From Aliivibrio sifiae (GTDB lineage Bacteria > Pseudomonadota > Gammaproteobacteria > Enterobacterales > Vibrionaceae): a stretch of DNA of 64,000 nucleotides. The notes below the pieces were generated by a model. It was not told the origin of the DNA. It did no database searches and was given only the letters and a program-made list of their open reading frames with translations. Shown here one piece after another: positions 46,265-55,211 of this stretch. Each line of letters starts with the position of its first letter. The first letter of the stretch is position 1. The stretch lies in NCBI RefSeq assembly GCF_002954715.1, contig NZ_MSCP01000001.1, forward strand, positions 792,431-856,430. Direction: 5' to 3'. The position numbers were made by a program, and so were the translations under genes.

Positions 46265-47857
46265 ATGAGCAGTACTGAACTTATTAGACGTATTCCACAA
46301 ATGAATGTTTTGGTTTTTACAGAAAAACGAGAACGTAGTACTCAGATCCGTCAATTTTTTCAAAAAGCTGGATTTAAAAGTGCTGATAGTTTCAATGTCA
46401 GCATGAAAGCATCAGATCTGCCTGTTTATGACTACTATTTTATCGAATATCACTATGCTGAGCATGAAGTGATTCGTGATATCGTGATTCGTGCGCGCGA
46501 GAAAGCTAAATTTGGTAAACGTCCTATTTTCATCGTTGATATCGATAACGATGACTCTCAAGTTGATGATATTAACGCGAGAGAACTCTTTCCTGATTTT
46601 ATTGTAAATAGTCCAATTAACTTTGGCTATATAGATGAATTAATTAAAAAATCTTTTAACCTTACGCTATTGATTGAGAAATTAATTGGAGAGGTAAAAG
46701 GTTCACAATCGGCATTTATTAAACGAGCCCAAACATACCCAGGTACTTACAAAAACCGTATGTTACTTAATATGACGTTAGAAGAGTTATTTAAAGCAAA
46801 AGATTTTCTAACGTTTAAAAAAGTATACCAACGACATGATAAAAGTGAAATTATGCCACAAAACTTGATGGCATATTGTCAAATTGTAGAAAAACCTAAA
46901 GCAATACCAGTACTTGAGCTACTATTGCGTTCGAAAAAATATTTGTTCCAAGCTAATTTAATGTTGGCTGATATTTATGTAGAAGCAAAGCAACCAAGCA
47001 AGGTTCAATCTTCGCTATCCAATGCGTATGAGAATAACCCAAAAGATGATAATGCTTTTTATACTTACTTAACTTTTATTATTGAAAATAACAAATCAGC
47101 GTTATTACATAATATGGTGATGAAACGTTTTTATCATATTGGGATCAGTCCAGTGACCTTAAATAAAATGGTTATGGATATTGCTGATATTGTTTATAAA
47201 TCAAAAATGAGTTTGAATAAAGAGCAATATCGACGTTTCTTTGGGCAATTGATAATGACTTTGAAAAAACGCATATCAATGGATAAGCGTGATGAACTGC
47301 AAGGTTATATTAATATATTCATTGCACGTCAGTTGTTTAAGCAAGGGAAGCGTTACAAAGCAAAAGCAATTGCTGCGACTTGCTATCATCGTTTCTTATC
47401 TGAACGTAAAGTCGCTTCTGATGAATTTAGAGTAGCGACCTTCGGTGTTTTAGCCATGGCTGGTGAAGTTAAGTTATGCGTTGCTTTGTATAAAGTTTTT
47501 GATCAGGCAGGCTTGAAAAAAAGCGCGCCGTTATTGCTACAGCAATCAATGACTCATTTCCAAAAGCTGAATAAAGTTTATCAATGGCTAAGAGCTCAAA
47601 AGTCAGCGGATGATAATAGCGCGCAACTGACTAAAATTGGTCAAACATACCCATACTCATCAGACTTGAATTATATGCTTCTTACTTTAACGTTAAAGGG
47701 GAAGAACTTAATGAAGGCACCAGAGAACATTAAACAATGTTTAGCGGTGATACACAGAATGGAAAGAACCCATAATACGGCGGGTTATGAAAATGTGATG
47801 TCTTCTGTTGAGCAAAATAAGAAAATATTAATTGATGTATTGTTAGGTAGTTCATAA
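46265..47857 (+). CDS. pseudo-receiver domain protein with helical (TPR-like) C-terminus
   Basis: 530 residues. The first about 130 residues have the layout of a response-regulator receiver (MNVLVFTEKRERSTQIRQFF, then YDYYFIEYHY, then DFIVNSPINFGYIDELI), but the phospho-acceptor Asp is Glu61 and the conserved Lys near the end is Ser, so phosphorylation is unlikely. The remainder is a long run of helix pairs reminiscent of TPRs (LMLADIYVEAKQPSKVQSSLSNAYENNPKDDNAFYTYL). No output domain recognised. Family function unknown. Confidence 0.75.
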   Translation: MSSTELIRRIPQMNVLVFTEKRERSTQIRQFFQKAGFKSADSFNVSMKASDLPVYDYYFIEYHYAEHEVIRDIVIRAREKAKFGKRPIFIVDIDNDDSQVDDINARELFPDFIVNSPINFGYIDELIKKSFNLTLLIEKLIGEVKGSQSAFIKRAQTYPGTYKNRMLLNMTLEELFKAKDFLTFKKVYQRHDKSEIMPQNLMAYCQIVEKPKAIPVLELLLRSKKYLFQANLMLADIYVEAKQPSKVQSSLSNAYENNPKDDNAFYTYLTFIIENNKSALLHNMVMKRFYHIGISPVTLNKMVMDIADIVYKSKMSLNKEQYRRFFGQLIMTLKKRISMDKRDELQGYINIFIARQLFKQGKRYKAKAIAATCYHRFLSERKVASDEFRVATFGVLAMAGEVKLCVALYKVFDQAGLKKSAPLLLQQSMTHFQKLNKVYQWLRAQKSADDNSAQLTKIGQTYPYSSDLNYMLLTLTLKGKNLMKAPENIKQCLAVIHRMERTHNTAGYENVMSSVEQNKKILIDVLLGSS

Positions 47858-47982
47858 ATTTACCTTCTTTTTTTCTTAATAGGTTTCATCCATCACAGAG
47901 ATAGGAAAGAGTGATTTCGCATTTTTTCAAAAATGGTCCACACTTAACCTATCAAAACTGATTGATAGCACGTTAGGGGGCT

Positions 47983-48402
47983 ATGATGGAAAATAAAAAA
48001 GTAAAACAATACATGAGTGCACGACCTCTTTATTTGACAGCGGATATGTCATTAGCAGCGGCTTTAGATCAATTTATTACTTCGCAGCATATCGGTGGTC
48101 CGGTAGTGAATGAGCAGAAAGAAGTGATTGGCTTTATTTCAGAGCAAGATTTAATTAAGTCACTGCTTGGTGTTAGTTACCACTGTCAAGATACACATCT
48201 TGTTAGTGATGTTATGAAGAAAGAAGTATTAACGGTGACACCAGAAGATGCGATTGTCGACTTAGCACAAACGATGACTGAAAATAAACCTAAGATTTAT
48301 CCAGTAGTAGAAAATGGAAAGTTAGTAGGTATCATTACTCGACGTAATGTATTGCAAGCGATCAGTGAGTCGATTGGTCAATGTTTTAAACATCCAGTTT
48401 AA
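47983..48402 (+). CDS. two-CBS-domain protein
   Basis: 139 residues made of two CBS domains (KQYMSARPLYLTADMSLAAALDQF ... and SDVMKKEVLTVTPEDAIVDLAQTM ... LVGIITRRNVLQAI). CBS pairs bind adenosine nucleotides and regulate partner proteins. A clear ribosome site AGGGGGC precedes the ATG. No catalytic domain and no obvious partner in the neighbourhood. Confidence 0.9.
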   Translation: MMENKKVKQYMSARPLYLTADMSLAAALDQFITSQHIGGPVVNEQKEVIGFISEQDLIKSLLGVSYHCQDTHLVSDVMKKEVLTVTPEDAIVDLAQTMTENKPKIYPVVENGKLVGIITRRNVLQAISESIGQCFKHPV

Positions 48403-48423
48403 CCTTTTCTCATCTCTCTTTTT

Positions 48424-48448
48424 AAAAAGGCACTTCGGTGTCTTTTTT
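48424..48448 (+). terminator. intrinsic terminator of the CBS gene
   Basis: Stem around a TTCG tetraloop (GGCACTTCGGTGTC) followed by TTTTTTT. Confidence 0.85.
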
Positions 48449-48469
48449 TATATCTGAATAAAATTACTC

Positions 48470-48501
48470 TTGACCTTGGAGTTAGCTCTAAGGTCTATAG
48501 T
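48470..48501 (+). promoter_or_regulatory. ZntR/MerR-type promoter of zntA
   Basis: TTGACC (48470-48475) and TATAGT (48496-48501) are 20 bases apart, longer than the usual 17, as in MerR-controlled promoters. Between them lies a 22-bp dyad (48473-48494; arms ACCTTGGAGTT and AGCTCTAAGGT, nine of eleven matching). MerR-family activators such as ZntR twist such promoters when metal is bound. Confidence 0.85.
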
Positions 48502-48547
48502 TATTCTAGAAAATAAATTAATACCTAACAATAGAAAGGATAATCTC

Positions 48548-50869
48548 ATGTGTACCACTCATAAAACATTCGGTCTCAACACCAAGCAACACAATCATGA
48601 TCACAAACATAACCCTTCAAGCTCATGTTGTGCCGCACCACAAATCACAAGCATTAAAGCGGAATCGGCAGTGTCTGATTGCTGTAGCTCAGTTGATAAG
48701 TCAAGTGACAGTGATTCTTGTTGTGGTTCGGATCCTGGAGATTCAGACCCCTCAGTTACCATTCCTGCAAAAAGTACTTTTTCTCGCAGTTGGCTGATTG
48801 CTGACATGGACTGCCCAAGTTGTGCTGCTAAATTAAAAAAAGCGATTCTTGCCATTCCAGAAGTGACGGACGCTAACGTTATCTTTGCAACAGAGAAACT
48901 GACGGTAAGAACCAATAACGAAGCGGCGTTTGAGCGAGTAATTAGTGTCGCGAAAACCACGGGTTTTCCATTATCTGACATGGGGTCAAAAAACGCATCA
49001 GAAAGTGATGCACAACCATTTTGGCGTAAAAATATTTTATTGATCATCCTTGTTGCCTTTTTAGTCATTGCGACAGGTATTAATTTAGTTAACAAAGAAC
49101 TCGGGACCATTGCATTTACGGTTGCTGGTTTATTTGGCCTTATTCCAATTGGTAAAAAAGCGATTCGTTTAGCGATCAATGGCTCTCCATTTTCGATAGA
49201 AACGTTAATGACAGTTGCCGCTATTGGTGCTGTGTATTTAGGTGAAACGGTTGAAGCCGCCATGGTTATCTTATTGTTTATGTTAGGTGAACAATTAGAA
49301 GGCTATGCGTCAGCGAAAGCTCGTAGTGGCGTGAAAGCGTTAATGGACTTAGTGCCAGATACAGCGCTACGCATCAATAAAGATGGCACTAAAGAAGAGG
49401 TTGCGGCTTCCGATCTGAAAGTAGGAGACAGAGTTCAAGTTTCTCCAGGTGATCGTTTAGCTGCCGATGCAATATTAGCGTCAGAGTTTGCTTCTTTTGA
49501 TGAAAGCGCCTTAACGGGAGAGTCTGTTCCTGTTGATAAAAAGACGGGTGATGTATTAATGGCAGGGTCGATTGTTAATGACCGTGTGATTGAAATCGAG
49601 ATAACGTCAGCTCAAGGTGAAAACGCGATTGATCGTATCTTACATTTGATTGAAGAAGCGGAATCCCGTAAAGCACCGTTAGAGCGTTTTCTTGATAAAT
49701 TCAGCCGTTGGTACACACCAGCAATGATGCTGTTATCACTGCTCGTTATTATTATTCCACCATTGATGTTTGGTCAATCATGGGATACGTGGATTTACCG
49801 TGGTTTAGCAATGCTACTTATCGCTTGTCCGTGTGCGTTGGTGATATCTACACCCGCAGCCATTACCTCTGGTTTGGCAACGGCAGCTAAAAGAGGGGCG
49901 TTAATTAAAGGTGGCGCAGCATTAGAAGAGCTAGGACATATTAAAAATATCGCGTTTGATAAGACAGGTACCTTAACGCAAGGTAAGCCAGTTCTCACTG
50001 ATATTCGAGTGCTTGTTGAGACGGAAACTGAAGACACTATCTTATTGCAATCAGCCGCGGTAGAGATGGGGTCGTCACATCCATTAGCAAAAGCTGTAGT
50101 AATAAAAGCACAAGAACAAGGCCTGATGGTTATTGAAGCGGATGCTCGTGAAACGGTTGTAGGTAAAGGGATAAAAGGGACCGTTGATGAAAAACGAATC
50201 GCACTTTATGCGCCTCAACAATTTGATGGAGAAGTTACTTCTGAAGCCGAGAGCCAAATCGCGTTTCTAGAAGAGCAAGGAAAAACGGTTGTTTTAGTGC
50301 TAGTGAATGATCAAATATCTGGTTTATTAGCGTGGAGAGATGAATTACGTCCTGATGCTAAAATTGCAGTTCAGAAGTTAGTTGCACTCGGCATTACACC
50401 CATCATGTTAACGGGTGATAACGAACGTGCTGCCAAAGCGATTGCTGCAGAGCTGAATATTGACTATAAAGCGGGTTTATTACCGTCAGACAAAGTGAAA
50501 TACGTTGAGCAGTTAACAGCAAAAGCAAAAACGGCAATGGTCGGTGATGGTATTAATGATGCGCCAGCAATGAAAACGGCCTCTATTGGTATCGCAATGG
50601 GCGGGGGAACGGATGTTGCTCTAGAAACGGCTGATGCAGCGTTAACTCATAATCGATTAGAAGAACTTGCACCAATGGTTGCGCTGTCAAAAGCAACGCT
50701 AAGTAATATTCGCCAGAACATTACGCTAGCGCTAGGATTAAAATCTATATTCTTAGTGACAAGCTTGTTTGGTATTACCGGCCTATGGGTTGCTGTTCTT
50801 GCTGATAGTGGAGCAACGGCATTAGTTACATTAAATGCATTGCGTCTCTTACGATTTAAAGAAAAATAA
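48548..50869 (+). CDS. zntA: Zn(II)/Cd(II)/Pb(II)-translocating P1B-type ATPase
   Basis: 773 residues from the ATG at 48548, preceded by AAAGGA; the frame extends upstream into the promoter, so the longer start is excluded. The first 65 residues are rich in His and Cys (QHNHDHKHN, SSCCAA, SDCCSS, DSCCGS), probably extra metal ligands. An HMA domain with MDCPSC (87-92) follows, then the membrane Cys-Pro-Cys at 427-429 and the phosphorylation site DKTGT (from D471). It exports excess zinc and toxic divalent metals. Controlled by the adjacent ZntR-type promoter; zntR is not in the window. Confidence 0.96.
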   Translation: MCTTHKTFGLNTKQHNHDHKHNPSSSCCAAPQITSIKAESAVSDCCSSVDKSSDSDSCCGSDPGDSDPSVTIPAKSTFSRSWLIADMDCPSCAAKLKKAILAIPEVTDANVIFATEKLTVRTNNEAAFERVISVAKTTGFPLSDMGSKNASESDAQPFWRKNILLIILVAFLVIATGINLVNKELGTIAFTVAGLFGLIPIGKKAIRLAINGSPFSIETLMTVAAIGAVYLGETVEAAMVILLFMLGEQLEGYASAKARSGVKALMDLVPDTALRINKDGTKEEVAASDLKVGDRVQVSPGDRLAADAILASEFASFDESALTGESVPVDKKTGDVLMAGSIVNDRVIEIEITSAQGENAIDRILHLIEEAESRKAPLERFLDKFSRWYTPAMMLLSLLVIIIPPLMFGQSWDTWIYRGLAMLLIACPCALVISTPAAITSGLATAAKRGALIKGGAALEELGHIKNIAFDKTGTLTQGKPVLTDIRVLVETETEDTILLQSAAVEMGSSHPLAKAVVIKAQEQGLMVIEADARETVVGKGIKGTVDEKRIALYAPQQFDGEVTSEAESQIAFLEEQGKTVVLVLVNDQISGLLAWRDELRPDAKIAVQKLVALGITPIMLTGDNERAAKAIAAELNIDYKAGLLPSDKVKYVEQLTAKAKTAMVGDGINDAPAMKTASIGIAMGGGTDVALETADAALTHNRLEELAPMVALSKATLSNIRQNITLALGLKSIFLVTSLFGITGLWVAVLADSGATALVTLNALRLLRFKEK

Positions 50870-50887
50870 ACGTAGGATACCGTAAAA

Positions 50888-50928
50888 ATAAAACCGCCAT
50901 TTTATTTGTTTAAAATGGCGGTTTTTTT
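50888..50928. terminator. bidirectional intrinsic terminator
   Basis: Long stem AAAACCGCCATTTTA / TAAAATGGCGGTTTTTTT between zntA and the HD-GYP gene, with T-runs in both directions. Confidence 0.92.
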
Positions 50929-50930
50929 GT

Positions 50931-53453
50931 TCATGAATTTGCAAGAGTAAGGTAAGTCGAAACATCAACGTCATCAATTTGTTCTGGTTTTAAAAATTTG
51001 TGGGCGTACTCAAGGTAAACGTCATCTTCTAAAAATAGTTGGAATATCTCTTTATCTATATGTTGATTTTTTGCCATGAAAGCCAATATTTTTAATGATT
51101 CAGACAATGTTTTAGGTGTTTTATAAGGGCGGTCACTGGCGGTAAGCGCTTCAAAAATATCAGCAATAGCCATCATCCTTGCGGTAACAGGGAGTTCTGA
51201 TGCTGGAACCGCATAAGGGTAGCCTTTGCCAGACATTTGTTCATGATGCCCACCTGCAATTATTGGAATATTCTTTAAATGTTCAGGATAAGGGAGCGCT
51301 TCAAGCATTTTTATTGTTTGAATAATATGATCATTAATTAAAAAACGCTCTTCATCAGTGAGCGTTCCGCGTTGTGCTGATAAGTTATACATTTCACCAA
51401 AGTTAAATTTGAATTGGTGAGGTTGAAGTGAGAAACGGTTATCTGCAACGTGATGTTTATCCCACGGTATTTGTTGGCTGCGGTTATCTTGTAAAATGAG
51501 TTCGACAGAGGGGGTTACTTTTTCATCATCAGAAAGACGTTGAGTTTCTTCCCATGATAGTCCAAGTTGTTTGTCTAACGTTCTTACAAACTGCCTATTT
51601 GAAATCTCTTCCAATTGTTTGATTTTATCTTCACTAAAGAACTCATCACCGAGGTTAGATTCAGCAATAAAAGCAAATTCACGATCTAATTGAGCGATCG
51701 TATCATGGTAATCTCTCTCTAATTCTGGCGTATTCTCTTTGTGCTCAATAATTGTTTTTAAGTAAGCAATCTCTGCGTCTCTTTTTAACACTTCAAAGCG
51801 TGTTCGTATTTCGTGTATACGGTTAGTAAACATATCCAACTTTGTGGCTTTATCTATAACATGATCTGCGGTGGTTAGTTTCCCACAATCGTGCAGCCAA
51901 GAAGCAAGGTACAACTCTTCCCACTCAGGTTCACTAAGCGAAAACTCTTTCCACTGTGTTTCATTTTTTTGAGCCGATCTTGCTAACATTAGGGTTAATT
52001 CAGGCACTCTCTGACAATGGCCTGCAGTATGAGGCGATTTTGCATCAATGGCAGAGGCAATGGATTGAGTGAAAGAAAGTAATAGGGCTTTTTGCTGCTC
52101 TAGAAGTTTATTTTTATCAATGGACACTGAGATTATTTGAACTAAACGTTCAATAAATAATAGTCGGTATTTAGGGACAGTATGATTAAGAGGGACTTCA
52201 ATGAGTAGGCAGCCAATAAGCTTTTTCTTATCATTATGTAAATTGAAGTAATGGACAGAAGCATCGTAGTAATAAGATTTATCTTGATTCTTGATAGGGA
52301 TCTTTTTCCCACCCTCGATACTGCTTAATGTATTCTCGTTATTTGTTACATAGAGATAACTGTGTCCTGTCGTGATTTCATGTATTTTTTTATCAACCAC
52401 CGCGCCTAACTGAAATAAATTACCGCTTTTTGCAATGATGAAAACCATTTTTAAAATATCATCAATGGTTTTATCCATTGTTTCAAGTGTGCTGCTGAGA
52501 TTGTGAATTTCTTTAACAATCGAATTTTGCTTTTTTTGTTGATTAAATTGGAAGTGATTTATTTTCTGTGCATTTTTAAGGAGCGTAACTAGCCGATTTG
52601 ATATGTAAGATGTGGATAGGAATATAATCAATATCGCGAGAAAAATGTAGGCGATGACATTCAAAAATAAATCATTAGAGACGGTATTAAAATTCTGATT
52701 AATCACACTCTCAGGGATGAGAGAAACAAAATAAAGAGACCTATGATTTAATTTGTGAACAAAAGCTGTGTAGGTTGAACCATCAAGAGATACGGTCTCA
52801 TGCTCATTATGTAACACGCCTTGCAGCTGTGAATAAGATAAAGGAGTGGGCACATGATCAGAGTAAATGATTTCTTTTAATTGATAGTCGTAAAGATAAA
52901 ATCCAACGTTACGTTTGTTAACCAGTTGATGGTCTGTCGTTTCAAAGAAAATGACGGTTGATATTTGTAAGATAATTTTGAGGTTTGCATTTTCAGAACG
53001 ACTTAAATATAGATATTCATCATTGACGGTGTATGTTTTGTTTATTTGCCACATTTTCTCCAATGATGAACTGGTTGCAAATGTAGCTTCGATGTTACCG
53101 TCGATATTTTTTAAATTAATACCATTATTTTCAATATCATAGATATACACATTAGTTAATGCGGGAAAGTGAGAGAAAGCGGAAGAAGTGAAGTTGATTA
53201 ATGATGGTGGGATATTATGAATATCCAGTGATGTTATATCAGAGATCTCTTCTGCTAATGCATCTATTTGATATATGGTGAAGTTTACATTATTACTGAT
53301 AATTTGCTGGTGAAGTTCGGCAACGTCAGATATATGTTCGCTTGATAGTTTCGTGACGGCGCTTTTTATATTTGTATATAAATGAGCTGAAAATAGGATG
53401 AAAATAGTCGCAAAAATAATGAATAAGTACGTTTTTAATGAAATCCGTTTCAT
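50931..53453 (-). CDS. membrane sensor with HD-GYP domain, probable c-di-GMP phosphodiesterase
   Basis: 840 residues. A periplasmic sensor region lies between two membrane helices (about 8-25 and 270-288). A linker with coiled coil and a GAF-like segment leads to the HD-GYP domain: HTAGHCQRVPEL, LHDCGK (H521, D522), GGHHEQMSGKGYP (H736, H737) and DIFEALTASDRPYK. The distance from HD to HH is about 215 residues, far longer than in ordinary HD-GYP domains, because a helical, charged insertion lies between. It should hydrolyse c-di-GMP. It is divergent from the type I secretion operon. Confidence 0.9.
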   Translation of the reverse strand: MKRISLKTYLFIIFATIFILFSAHLYTNIKSAVTKLSSEHISDVAELHQQIISNNVNFTIYQIDALAEEISDITSLDIHNIPPSLINFTSSAFSHFPALTNVYIYDIENNGINLKNIDGNIEATFATSSSLEKMWQINKTYTVNDEYLYLSRSENANLKIILQISTVIFFETTDHQLVNKRNVGFYLYDYQLKEIIYSDHVPTPLSYSQLQGVLHNEHETVSLDGSTYTAFVHKLNHRSLYFVSLIPESVINQNFNTVSNDLFLNVIAYIFLAILIIFLSTSYISNRLVTLLKNAQKINHFQFNQQKKQNSIVKEIHNLSSTLETMDKTIDDILKMVFIIAKSGNLFQLGAVVDKKIHEITTGHSYLYVTNNENTLSSIEGGKKIPIKNQDKSYYYDASVHYFNLHNDKKKLIGCLLIEVPLNHTVPKYRLLFIERLVQIISVSIDKNKLLEQQKALLLSFTQSIASAIDAKSPHTAGHCQRVPELTLMLARSAQKNETQWKEFSLSEPEWEELYLASWLHDCGKLTTADHVIDKATKLDMFTNRIHEIRTRFEVLKRDAEIAYLKTIIEHKENTPELERDYHDTIAQLDREFAFIAESNLGDEFFSEDKIKQLEEISNRQFVRTLDKQLGLSWEETQRLSDDEKVTPSVELILQDNRSQQIPWDKHHVADNRFSLQPHQFKFNFGEMYNLSAQRGTLTDEERFLINDHIIQTIKMLEALPYPEHLKNIPIIAGGHHEQMSGKGYPYAVPASELPVTARMMAIADIFEALTASDRPYKTPKTLSESLKILAFMAKNQHIDKEIFQLFLEDDVYLEYAHKFLKPEQIDDVDVSTYLTLANS

Positions 53454-53588
53454 TGCACCCTCGCAAAAATATGTGATATCTAACCTTTAACCTAGTGCAT
53501 AAAAACAATAAAACCAATTATTTACTTGATAATTAATGATTCTTGTCCAAGACTTGATTTATGCATAATTATTATTGGGTGACTATAA

Positions 53589-55211
53589 ATGGATTTGTTG
53601 TCTTCTTACCGCTCTAATCAAAAAAGAACAATGCTGCGGGTTTTACCTTCATCGTTGCTTATTAATATCTTATCGTTATCAATTCCTCTCGTTGTTCTGC
53701 AAATTTACGATCGAATTTTACCAAATCAAAGTTATGGTACTGCGGTACTGCTTCTTAGTGGTGCTAGTATTGCTATTTTAATAGATGCTTTTCTTCGCTT
53801 CGTACGTTCTTGGATATTAGCCGCCGCCTCAATAAATACAGAAACAAAGATGTATTCTTATATTTTACATCAACTTACTGAACTGCCTGCTAAGCAATTA
53901 TTGAGTTTAAAGCCTGGCCATCTTCAGGAAGGGTTGAAGGGGATCTCTTCAATTAAAGAGTTCTATTCCGGCGGTTTACTGAGTGGGCTAATTGATGTGC
54001 CCTTTGTGCTTATTTTCCTTTCACTAGTTGCTTATGTGGGAGGGGAACTTGTTCTTATTCCTATTGTTGTTTGGATTATTGCGGCAGTGTTTGTTTGTTT
54101 GTTTTCGAATAAATCATATCAGCATGCTAAGACTGCAGCAGGAAATGAAATCAGTCGGATGAATTTCTTAGTTATTGTTTTTACGATGCTTGAAGGGGTA
54201 AAAAAACAAGCGGCAGAATCACGAACATTTCAATACTTTAAGGAATTAAACCAAAATCGATGGCTATCTATAGCAGAATCAGAGCGTAATACGGCTATCG
54301 CACAAGAATGCATCCAAATTGCCGCGTTGGGAACCTCTGTTGTCATGGTTATTATTGGCAGTTTGTCGGTATTATCTGGTGAATTAACTACCGGAGGATT
54401 AGCCGCGTGTTCTATCTTATCTGGTCGAGCGGTTGCCCCAATGAGTGCATTGGTGGGATTACGTTTAAAATACAGCTCGTTTCAAGTTGCCAATAATTCA
54501 GTAAAAGATTTATTTCAGAATATAGCCTCAAAAGAAGCAGTAACATCGGAAAAACTGCCTGTATTTGAATCTTTAACAGCCAAGAATTACTGCATTGAAC
54601 GTTTTGGTTTTCGTCACCAATTAAGGCTTTCTGTAAATAAAGGCGACATTGTTACCTTCCATGGAGGAGATACCGATCTACTCAGTCAATTGGTGATTAA
54701 TCTATCTGGATTAGAGGCCAAAACAGAAGGGCAACTACTTTGGAATAATCAAGTATCCACTAGTGATTATTATGATTATAGAAATCAAACTGCGTTTGTG
54801 ACAAGCCGCCCTATACTTATTTCTGGTTCGCTTTTAGATAACTTAACGGGATTTAACGTTAATCAGGTAAAAGAGGTATTGCCATTAATTAAGGCGCTTG
54901 GTTTAGATAAGGTTATTTCAGAATTGCCTAACGGTTTAGAAACTAAAGTGGGTTTTCAGTTAGGTGAGCAATTAAGTCAAGGTGGTGTGAAATTGGTTTC
55001 TCTAGTCTGTCAACTAGCAAAGCCGGTGCCGTTGTTATTTTTAGATAAACCAGAAATTGCGTTAGATATTGAATCAGTAACTCGGTTAGCAAAAGTTCTT
55101 TCAATTTTATCAAGTAATGGAAAAACCATTATTTTAAATACTGATCATCCGCTCTTAGTTGAGTTAGCAAAAACGCAAGCAGAGCTTATACCATTACAAG
55201 GAGAAGGTTAA
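53589..55211 (+). CDS. type I secretion ABC subunit with degenerate ATPase domain
   Basis: 540 residues. Residues about 20-320 are the six-helix ABC exporter membrane domain, with family sequence (LSLSIPLVVLQIYDRILPNQSYGTAVLL). The nucleotide-binding domain is degenerate: the Walker A region reads FHGGDTDLLSQL with no GKS/T lysine (near residue 358), the signature is QLSQGG, and Walker B is LLFLDKPEIALD with Lys in place of the catalytic Glu. It should pair with the next gene product as a heterodimer. The stop overlaps the next ATG by one base (TAATG). Confidence 0.88.
   Translation: MDLLSSYRSNQKRTMLRVLPSSLLINILSLSIPLVVLQIYDRILPNQSYGTAVLLLSGASIAILIDAFLRFVRSWILAAASINTETKMYSYILHQLTELPAKQLLSLKPGHLQEGLKGISSIKEFYSGGLLSGLIDVPFVLIFLSLVAYVGGELVLIPIVVWIIAAVFVCLFSNKSYQHAKTAAGNEISRMNFLVIVFTMLEGVKKQAAESRTFQYFKELNQNRWLSIAESERNTAIAQECIQIAALGTSVVMVIIGSLSVLSGELTTGGLAACSILSGRAVAPMSALVGLRLKYSSFQVANNSVKDLFQNIASKEAVTSEKLPVFESLTAKNYCIERFGFRHQLRLSVNKGDIVTFHGGDTDLLSQLVINLSGLEAKTEGQLLWNNQVSTSDYYDYRNQTAFVTSRPILISGSLLDNLTGFNVNQVKEVLPLIKALGLDKVISELPNGLETKVGFQLGEQLSQGGVKLVSLVCQLAKPVPLLFLDKPEIALDIESVTRLAKVLSILSSNGKTIILNTDHPLLVELAKTQAELIPLQGEG

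Noticed and set aside
48601..49263. 220-residue open frame antisense to zntA
   Set aside because: It lies wholly opposite a clear P-type ATPase gene, has no ribosome site and no recognisable domain. A shadow of codon bias.
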